From the NCBI RefSeq assembly GCF_030272615.1, contig NC_081412.1, forward strand, positions 669,192,852-669,256,851: DNA of 64,000 nucleotides. The letters are read 5' to 3'. Position 1 is the first letter of the stretch, and every line of letters begins with the position of its first letter. This document shows positions 56,960-64,000 of the stretch, in pieces. The DNA comes from Cryptomeria japonica (lineage: Eukaryota > Streptophyta > Pinopsida > Cupressales > Cupressaceae). A model generated the notes under the pieces. The model had not been told where the DNA came from. It saw only the letters and a program-made list of their open reading frames with translations, and did no database searches. A program made the translations under genes and the position numbers.

Positions 56960-57307
56960 AAGTTTCTCTAGTTGGGGTGGCGGGTTTATGTTGGTAGAAT
57001 TAGGGTAGATACGAACATGGCATTCTCAACCTTATAGTCTCTTTGTTTTTTATAATCTTGCTTCATCGTTTGTTCGGGTTTAGTTTTGTTGCTGTCCATT
57101 TCGGGAAAGGTTTTGTCTCATTCAGTCTCTATCTAGGGCTTTTTTCAAAGACCCCATGATCCAATATATGGGGGCTGCTCTTTCAAAAATGTATCTAGTA
57201 GGGGGAAGGAGGTAGTGCCATTTTCTTTTAATTAAGTATATGTAAATATTCAATTATTATTATTATATTATAGGCCATGACCTTTTGCTCAAAAAAGTAA
57301 AAATTAC

Positions 57308-57998
57308 TACACTAATTACAATTTAAGATGTTTATTTGTATTAATAATTACATAAATTAATTTCAATAGCAAATGAATACCTTCACTACTGGGATGCACA
57401 TCTGGACCTTCATGTGCAGGTTGTGTTTCACGATTAACATGCTGCATTCCAATGTCATGCGCATTGTTATCATTGCTTTCTTATTTAAAACAAATATAGT
57501 CACTTTATGTTGGAACTCAACATCAATTAGATTGTTGGTAAAGTATTCAATTTGAAACAATTTTTATTTAGCTTATTTACCTGTGTGACAGATGCACCAG
57601 AATCTTATGTTTGCCCACTCAATTCTCATAGTCGTTCAGCCACGACTGTATAGCCTTGCTGGTAGGCAATTCTCTTGTCATCTTCTATGGGTGCTCTATT
57701 GAATTCGGAGCCCTACATTTTTGCTTGGTATCGTGAATTTTGCTTGCATTGTTTGATAAAAAAAAAATGTTTGCAATTTATAAATATTTTGATGCAATAT
57801 TTCATTTACAAATAGTTACAATTCGTGCGACAAGTTTCATATAACCACTGGAGCTAAGTTTGTGTTGCCCGTGCATTTCTTGTCTTGCGTTGATTGCCTT
57901 TGACGTGTCACTCAGTGTATGAAAAGTTGAAATATATTAGATTATATAAATATAAAGAGTAATTAGTACATAATTACAATCTTAATAGTATCACATAC
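57308..57998 (-). other. CACTA-like region, small exon and AT-rich introns
   Basis: One probable small exon (about 57500-57380) reads DIGMQHVNRETQPAHEGPDV and resembles the hydrophilic exons at 48030-48520. A second exon-like stretch near 57740-57600 includes a Tyr/Trp-rich segment. The rest is AT-rich. Confidence 0.4.
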
Positions 57999-58350
57999 CT
58001 TTTCTGGTGTCTAGTGGTGTATTTCCTTTTTTCCTTTCAATTCTCTCCTTCGCATCCAAAATCAACTCCTTCCACTCCCTCCCTGGAATCATGGGGGGAA
58101 GCTCGTACTTTACGTTCTTCTCTAAATGTGTCTTGTACTGGTCCCTCACATACTTTAGATATGTGCCAGCTTTTTCAAGGAGCTTGGTTTTGTTGAATGT
58201 GTCATTTCCAAACAACTCAACCATACGGTTTGTGAGTTCATCTTTTAACCTGTTTTCTTGGTCATTCCACGTTTTAAGCAAAAATAAACCTATTAGATTC
58301 AGAAATGAACTGAAGCTACCTTTAATATAGTTCAAGAAATGAATCAAAGG
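57999..58350 (-). pseudogene. Transposase_24-like (Ptta/En/Spm) domain exon
   Basis: The minus-strand reading contains LTNRMVELFGNDTFNKTKLL, KAGTYLKYVRDQYKTHLEKN and PPMIPGREWKELILDAKERI, then KKGNTPLDTRKG before a GTATGT donor at 57998-57991. This is the pattern of plant En/Spm-associated transposase proteins, thought to bind element ends. The frame is open for 118 codons. The upstream splice site is not clear. Confidence 0.75.
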
Positions 58351-58699
58351 AAAATTATCCTAGAAATGATGTGAAATAAAAATAGTGGATTAGGGTTAGT
58401 TCACATATGATATTCCACCGTTTATGTATGGTGGGCGCAAACATCTACAATGCAATGTCATTAAGATTTTTATTAAAGATATCATTTCCTGCAAAAAAAT
58501 CATGGGATAATTACTCCAAAACGAGTGATCAATAAGTAAATTACAATTACACTATATATAATAATAATTTTAAAGTACCTGGAACCTTCTATATCTTGAA
58601 GGGAATCAATTCTTAGTCACTCACCACCAATGTGGTCTACAACGTTCTCATATTAGCAATACGGGAAGATCCAGGAAATGATGGTATGTTATCACTAGT

Positions 58700-58965
58700 A
58701 TCCGCCTCTGGCGCATCCTCATGTGCATCTCTTGCTGCAGAAAATGAATCCACTATGAAATACCCCCAAGAAAGAACACTTCAAGGGAAATACACACATA
58801 AAAAAAGAGAGAGCAAAAGAGGGATCTACCAATAGTGGGCGGTTCAACATGACGGGAAGTAGAGGACGTTTGTATGCTTCCTGTTGCCGACATTGCAGTC
58901 GGCAATACAGATGGAGATAACCTTGAATGAGGCAACCTTTCCACATGAACATTGGCAGCACTTGA
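58700..58965 (-). pseudogene. Ser/Thr-rich linker exon of the CACTA-like gene
   Basis: It reads SSAANVHVERLPHSRLSPSV and ATGSIQTSSTSRHVEPPTIG. It has low complexity, no domain, and GT/AG-like limits. It is probably a disordered linker before the Transposase_24-like exon. Confidence 0.4.
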
Positions 58966-59679
58966 AGAATAATACATTAAATATATGAAAACTACAAGAA
59001 TTGTAAACAAGGATGAACCTTTATGAAGAGTTGTAAAGAAATATGAACCTTTATCAAGTGTTTGATGCTAATCTTAATGATACAACAATATGAAGGAGAA
59101 TAAGGAACGTAGGTTTTGATGCTGGACAAAGGTATGGAAATTTGTGACAAGAGGGCAGTGTAAGTGATAAACTAGTATAGTCCTTACAAAAGATAGTCCA
59201 TGGAATCTATTTATTTAGATCGCTTCAATGTGCTATCTCATGTTGTCAAACTTCACACTGTCTTATTGGTCTTTGTAATGTCCCTACTTTGAAATATAAT
59301 TTAATAATAGTAAATTAAAATACAAGGGATCAGATTAGATCAAATGAGAACTTCTAATTGTGCAACTAAATACTTTATTAACAGTTTAATAAACTATTAT
59401 TACAATCATATATACACACAAAACTTATTGTTATTCATTCTAAAGAGAGAGCAATAGTATAGACAGGGAAAGGCCTGAGTAAGTAACACTAGCATTAAAA
59501 AAACAAGTTCACAAGTCCAAAGAAGGAGTAGTTTTAATGTATAGAACATGGTCATCACCTACACTACATGCAATACACTGATCATGTCCACTAGGTTGAT
59601 GATGACACATGAAATTCTGTAAAAACAATATCTACATATTTTAGTTGGTGACATAAAAGAGTATAAAATATAAACCATT
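58966..59679. other. AT-rich intron-like DNA
   Basis: No exon-like reading is seen on either strand. It contains a pair of near-identical ATGAACCTTTATCAAG / ATGAACCTTTATGAAG segments near 59015 and 59045. Confidence 0.5.
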
Positions 59680-59945
59680 ATTGAACTTTTGTTATAATTA
59701 AAGCTTTCATTACTGCTTACTTGCATGTTTTCTACTGCTTGTATCAATTGATTCACCCTATCTTTTATCTCATTAGTCTGAGGGGTCGTGCATACCAAAG
59801 CAACAATCTCTTTATTAGTTTTTGTGATAGACGTTTTTATCACTTCTACAGGGTTTGTGGAAATTGCGTAGTCCTCATGGGTTAATACTGTGCTGAGGTG
59901 CTGATGTAAGGGAGGCTCCTTTCCCTTTCCCCGAACATCTGTCTA
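59680..59945 (-). pseudogene. Helical exon of the CACTA-like gene
   Basis: It reads TDVRGKGKEPPLHQHLSTVL, VEVIKTSITKTNKEIVALVC and DRVNQLIQAVENMQ, a likely short coiled coil. It follows an AG and ends at a GT-like donor. No family is recognised. Confidence 0.45.
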
Positions 59946-60189
59946 TGACAAGAATATTATTAACACTATCAAAATTACTCCAAAACACTCAAGAAAATAA
60001 CATAATAATGTAACAGTTTGCTTCTATCTAATTTGTACAATTACAATGAGGTTTACCTGCTCGGTAGAAGTGTTGAGACATACATCCCTGTCTGTGCTAT
60101 GTGACGGATCCAAGTTTCCCCGTGACAAAGAAAAAATATAAACATGTTAGCGAAATGAAACCAATAAACTTAGCAAAAAACTTAATAAT

Positions 60190-61050
60190 AAGATGGTATA
60201 TTGAGGTCATTAATTGGAGGCTGGTTTAAATGGTATATAGTACATACCACCCCCATGTTAGTAACTTTGTTTGTATCTATACGATTCAAATTGTAATCGA
60301 TTAACAGCTCTCCCCCTGCACTTGTTGATTTTATCGCACATACAAATACATGATTTTCATCGCGCGCCTCAAATATGCAATTGGGTTGCTTATTAGTTGA
60401 CCCAAGTCGCATACTATTTATAAAACTTGCAATATTCCCTGTTTCTTTTGGCCTTCCATCAATGTATACAACAACTTGTTTACTTTGATCATTATCTTTC
60501 TATTGTATATAATTTGCTAACAGTGCATACCTACACATACTTTTTTATATCGAACAATCTGCATCCAATTTTTGTAATTATAACAAGGTCCGACATGCTC
60601 CATCGATTCAACAACTTTGATGTACAAACCTTTATGCCGTCCATGGAAAATAGGCCCAAACCATGTAATGACGAAGGTGCTATGTGAGACACCCTCTCGT
60701 TAACACAAAAATCGGTGTTTATTGGAGGAAGTTCCTTGGGTACCCATTGTTTCTCTAGATGTTTCTACCTCAAGGGCACCTCGATGTTGCCTTTGGTCTC
60801 ATCATCATAAGAACATGACCCCCTTTGAGCAAGGAAAAATTCCATGCGTTTATTGAATTTTCTTCTAATCTTTTGACCACTAGTTGATCTCCCTATTTTA
60901 GACCTACTACATGTCTCACTTTCGTCTACTATTTGTACATTTCCCTCACTCGAGGAAGACACATCTGACAAATACTTATTTGGTGGTACCTGCACTCCAT
61001 CAAATGAGAGAGTTAGTTGGTAATGAGAGATATTTTGCAAATGAGGGTAA
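60190..61050 (-). pseudogene. SET-domain protein, frameshifted, within the CACTA-like element
   Basis: N-terminal to C-terminal the readings are KWVPKELPP-type leader, APSSLHGLGLFSMDGIKV, then in another frame VVESMEHVGPCYNYKNWMQI, then in a third RYALLANYIQ, a stop, and VVVYIDGRPKETGNIASFIN, NCIFEARDENHVFVCAIKST and AGGELLIDYNLNRID. The order and wording (GLGLF; GNIASFINS; PNC; GGELLIDY) are those of SET lysine methyltransferase domains, with the S-adenosylmethionine and Tyr motifs recognisable. Two frameshifts and one TAG break it. It lies in line with the other CACTA exons. Confidence 0.75.
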
Positions 61051-61899
61051 TGTTGATGAAGAAGTCAGCCCTGAAGTTGACATTGAGATTAAAAATTGAA
61101 TAAGTCCAACTGAGGCCTCAAGTGTTGATAACTGTATTAGATTTGTTGCTAATTTCAAGGTTTGAAGAACTAAGGAAGTTTGTTTTCCTAGTAATTTTAA
61201 AAAAATAAACTATTTCTATAAGGTGTATTGACTTATACCCGTCGATCCATGAGACTGTGCAGGATCCTCATCAAAGGGGTTCAGGTTTCTGTATATGTAA
61301 TTCAGTTATCTTATGTTAGCTAACAATTACATGAAACGTATACTAAAAATTACATAGTACACAACATGAACAATATGCAATCATCATAATCATTGTATAT
61401 TTTTTATTCTTTACCTTTACTTTATGTAGACTATGTAGGATCCTCAACTAAAAGGTTGACGATGTCTATAGTCAATTACTTGTTTACACCAAGGGTGGCA
61501 ACATTACACAAAATATATACATGAAATCAAGACCAATAGTTGAGCATCATAAGCACTACATTTGTAATTTGATAAACAATAAATACATATGTATCATGAG
61601 CATCATAAGCATCACATATGTATCAACATATATGCAATTTATCATTATAGGCACCACATATGTATCATCATAAACATGTAATCTATCACATATGTATCAT
61701 AAATCACCATCCATCATATAGCTAATAGACTGTCCACATTCCATAAATAAACACAAAGTTCAAAAAATGTCAAATGTATCATCATAAACATGTAATCCAT
61801 CACATGTATTTTAAATCACCATCCATCACATAGCTAATAAATAGTCCAAATTCCATAAATAAACACAAAGTTCAAAAAATGTCATACATTTCATTCATG
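61051..61899. other. Intron-like DNA with duplicated small exons and a 114-bp repeat
   Basis: Two similar short readings, one with NPFDEDPAQSHGS (about 61300-61240) and one near 61450-61410, may be duplicated small exons. A 114-bp tandem duplication lies at 61661-61887. Confidence 0.45.
61661..61887. repeat. 114-bp tandem duplication
   Basis: Two copies begin TGTATCATCATAAACATG and end TTCAAAAAATGTCA. They differ at about a dozen positions. Confidence 0.85.
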
Positions 61900-62056
61900 T
61901 CATTGATCTTCTTCTTCATCCAACTCATGATCATGACCATCATGATCATGATCATGATCAGCATCGTCATCGTCATCGTCATCGTCACCATCACCATCAC
62001 CATCACCATCACCATCACCATCATCATCATCATCATCATCAACATCATCGTCATCG

Positions 62057-62087
<31 letters not shown>

Positions 62088-62464
62088 TCTTCCATTTCAT
62101 TATATTTTATTGACCTTCCTCTTGGATCATGTCTAACAACAAATGACCAACCCCGTTTATGTGGAACCTCTGAGTAAAATACCTGCTCACATTAGCTTGG
62201 AAGAACATATGGCTCATCCCCAACTGGCTCAAACGACCTTGTATTAATGATTGTAAATGCATTATCATGTTCAATAACAGTTTTATCAGGATCATTTTTA
62301 TTCAGTCGTAGCCTATACCATTTGATGACGAACATAATTAATTTGAAGGAATTAAAGTCACACTCAAGTATATCATCCAAAAAATCACAAGTTTTCTTCA
62401 TGTCATCCATTTTTTTGATGCAAAATTTATGACCATTGCAACACATAGCCTTGTGGTGTTTGAC
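61900..62464 (-). pseudogene. DUF4216-like exon with microsatellite-encoded acidic tail
   Basis: The exon opens after TAG (62465-62467) with VKHHKAMCCNGHKFCIKK and contains MFVIKWYRLRLNKNDPDKTV and EPYVLPS. After a stop near 62193 it continues CEQVFYSEVPHKRGWSFVVR and HDPRG. This is the DUF4216 pattern found C-terminal in CACTA TNP2 transposases. Next comes a long (GAT)n tract encoding about 40 Asp in one frame (NDDDD...), but that frame is shifted by one from the DUF4216 frame, where the repeat reads as stops. Confidence 0.75.
61930..62095. repeat. (ATC)n/(GAT)n microsatellite, imperfect
   Basis: About 165 bp of CAT/ATC triplets have CACCATCAC and CATGATCATG variants. It probably expanded from an acidic codon run at the C-terminus of the DUF4216 protein. 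Confidence 0.95.
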
Positions 62465-62542
62465 CTACAATATGTCTAACATGTTAAAATTATTGCATCG
62501 TGAGTCGATAAACATACGAGTGATTAATAAAATTACACGTAC

Positions 62543-62745
62543 CTGTTTATCTCTTAAACCATATGCTAAATCAATTTCCCTTTCCATAACATTGGAATCT
62601 CCATTACAATGAGCTTCTTTAACCAATGAAGCCACACCTTCCCATGTTAATGTGCGACCAAAATGTTGACATCGTTCAATCCACACTGTCATCCAATCAA
62701 GATTGTTTGCAATATACAAATGTAGCGCATCCCACTCACGACCAA
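62543..62745 (-). pseudogene. TNP2-type C-terminal exon, CACTA-like
   Basis: It lies between a CAG acceptor (62748-62746) and a GTACGTG donor. It reads GREWDALHLYIANNLDWMTV, ERCQHFGRTLTWEGVASLVK and DLAYGLRDKQ. It is open for its whole length and links the DUF4218 and DUF4216 exons in phase, so it is part of the same protein. Confidence 0.65.
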
Positions 62746-62830
62746 CTGTACAAATGATTAATAGACGACTTAGAATCGATTTATTTAGAAGATTAAAAAT
62801 TAATTAACTACAATAACATCTTATAACTAC

Positions 62831-63140
62831 CTCTCACTTTCCTCAATCTATCTTTCCCCATCCAGTACTCCCCTTTGAATTTGTTAATGGGGTTGGGATC
62901 CCAAATGCGATCTACGTGGATCTCTGCTGCAAACTTAGGAAGATATTCAACAATGTACACCATAGTCTGATATACCATATATCCCTCCACCATAGAACCT
63001 TCAAGATGTGCTCTTTGTCGAACCAAACCTTTCAAAAATTTCAATTGCCTCTCAACTATCCATATTGACCTAGTGTGTACAGGTCCACACAATTCAATCT
63101 CCTCAACTTGGTGTATGAGGTAGTGTTCTTGTGCATTGAA
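62831..63140 (-). pseudogene. DUF4218 exon of CACTA TNP2-type transposase
   Basis: It reads LIHQVEEIELCGPVHTRSIW, VERQLKFLKGLVRQRAHLEG and MVEGYMVYQTMVYIVEYLPK. The pattern CGPVxxR...ER...LK...VR..A.pEGSm.EGY is the DUF4218 signature following the TNP2 core. It ends RG|GTAGTT at 62831. Confidence 0.85.
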
Positions 63141-63375
63141 AAAAATTGAAGTTAAACACTTTTACATTTCACACATTAAATGAGGAATTTTTCTCTTCCA
63201 ATATTTTATATATTCTTTATGGATTTTTTTAGATGACAACCACCTAGATGAGATTCAAGACGCAAAAATATATAAACGAAACTTTACAAAATAATATACA
63301 ATATATTACATAACAAGTAAAATAAATCTCAAATATATTATCTATACAACAAATTGAACAAAGATCACTACTTAC

Positions 63376-63712
63376 CTCATTTATTTCCCAAGATCATATA
63401 TGACTTGCTTGACATTATTGTCAAAGTTGTCTGGGAGAGATAGAGGTAGAACATACTGCAACAATTATGAAATGATCTTTTCATTGTTTTCTAACATGGT
63501 ACAATGAAAAATACATGTGTAGTATACAAATATTTAGTAAATACACAAGAACATAAATTACCTTAATGAAGGTATGCCAATCATGTGTTTTCATCCCTGA
63601 CCCAAATTCACTTTTCTTCAGCTTCGATATTCACACCTCCACATTCCTCCACTTCGAAAAACATATTCTTCGGGTTGTGTTGGTCCATATCATGTGCCCT
63701 GGGGAGCTCAAC
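63376..63712 (-). pseudogene. Start of DUF4218, two exons
   Basis: Exon 63712-63562 reads LKKSEFGSGMKTHDWHTFIK and is joined by GT-AG to 63455-63376, YVLPLSLPDNFDNNVKQVIY. MKTHDWHTFIKYVLP corresponds to the opening of DUF4218 (GLKSHDCH...LLP type). A TGA lies before LKKSEF and a TAA near the end of the second exon. Confidence 0.7.
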
Positions 63713-63814
63713 CTATATAAAAGTGATCAACATAAATAAACCACGATCATGATCTCATCATGAAGTGATTTCTTATGTATATAAATTGTTAAAACGATAT
63801 AATGAACATCTTAC

Positions 63815-63990
63815 CAATGGATGATAATCATGTCCCGCTTCAATGTGACCATGCTGCTTACAATGTTTATTAGCTGTTTTGATTAGAAGTCTTCTAGTCT
63901 TTAAGCCCTTATAAATTTTGTAGGGACAATAACATTTTCCATCACCTTTTCTTTCAAGTTAGACTACAATATAGCATTTGTCTCCTTATT
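63815..63990 (-). pseudogene. Upstream exon, Cys/His-containing, tentative
   Basis: The minus-strand reading CPYKIYKGLKTRRLLIKTAN and KHCKQHGHIEAGHDYHPL ends at a GTAAG donor (63814). The spacing of Cys and His recalls the N-terminal transposase-associated domain of CACTA proteins. If so, the TNP2 catalytic core is missing between this exon and DUF4218. Alternatively it is unrelated. It is cut by the window end. Confidence 0.4.
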
Positions 63991-64000
63991 TTGTTCTTCA

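Larger units (their letters stand above)
48551..57307 (+). mobile_element. Near full-length LINE with extra coding block after RNase H
   Basis: In order it has ORF1 (48566-51293), endonuclease (51351-52070), RT (52400-53900), a zinc-binding domain and RNase H (54130-55566), an additional coding block (55690-56959), a 3' untranslated region and an A-rich tail after CTTTTGCTCAAAAAA (57283-57297). It lies within the CACTA-like region. Stops and frameshifts are frequent, so the copy is old. Confidence 0.88.
47450..64000 (-). mobile_element. CACTA (En/Spm)-like transposon region, minus strand, open at right edge
   Basis: Many short minus-strand exons with GT-AG limits carry CACTA-associated domains: DUF4218 (63700-62830), DUF4216 (62464-62100), a SET domain (61040-60200) and a Transposase_24-like domain (58350-57999). 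Small hydrophilic exons continue past an inserted LINE to 48030. I found no CACTA terminal inverted repeat, so the left limit is uncertain and the right end lies outside the window. The transposase core (TNP2) is not seen. Confidence 0.7.

Noticed and set aside
57380-57400. CACTACTGGGA as a CACTA terminal repeat
   Set aside because: It lies inside a hydrophilic exon reading, has no inverted partner seen in the window and no flanking 3-bp duplication.
61872-62136. Met/Ile-rich frames on both strands
   Set aside because: They are translations of the ATC microsatellite in other frames.

Overview
The window is repeat-dense nuclear DNA from a land plant. The evidence is Tat-type Ty3/gypsy, Ty1/copia, L1-type LINE and CACTA (En/Spm) elements, initiator-Met-tRNA primer sites in the plant style, and a clathrin heavy-chain fragment whose peptide looks plant-like. 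The depth of nesting and the shortage of intact host genes suggest a giant genome such as a gymnosperm's. That is inference; no clean host gene is present to fix the taxon.

Left flank (1-10565). Bases 1-4330 hold a decayed minus-strand LINE with an LTR-like insertion between its two ORFs. Bases 5453-5757 hold what looks like a host promoter (TATA box) and a short first exon with a good splice donor. Bases 8110-10565 hold a second broken minus-strand LINE.

Central nest (10566-46665). One LTR element (B, plus strand, target duplication GAGGT) contains four later insertions. A relative of itself (A, 10983-23281, minus, duplication GTAAT) sits in its 5' LTR, and A carries a Ty1/copia element (12607-18887, duplication TTTCA). 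A Tat-like gypsy element (C, 24694-37432, duplication GTAGG) and a 5'-truncated LINE (about 37787-41348) both sit in B's gag. All four LTR insertions are delimited by matching 5-bp duplications, so the order of events can be read directly.

Elements A and B encode a Gag-like protein with a coiled coil and four zinc knuckles, plus a protein of about 1,050 codons that I do not recognise. Neither has RT, integrase or protease. Their LTRs carry a row of short stem-loops with a near-constant six-base loop and changing but self-complementary stems. The copia 3' untranslated region carries a different array of eight hairpins whose stems show compensatory changes. Gypsy C carries a three-exon plant mobile domain (PMD) gene on the opposite strand.

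Right flank (46666-64000). Two exons of a clathrin heavy-chain pseudogene fragment lie beside many small minus-strand exons of a CACTA-type element (DUF4218, DUF4216, a SET domain, a Transposase_24-like domain). A complete but decayed LINE (about 48551-57307) is inserted in it and carries an extra coding block downstream of RNase H, as does the LINE inside B, though the two extra blocks differ. Almost every coding region is interrupted by stops or frameshifts, many explained by C-to-T change at CG or CHG sites.
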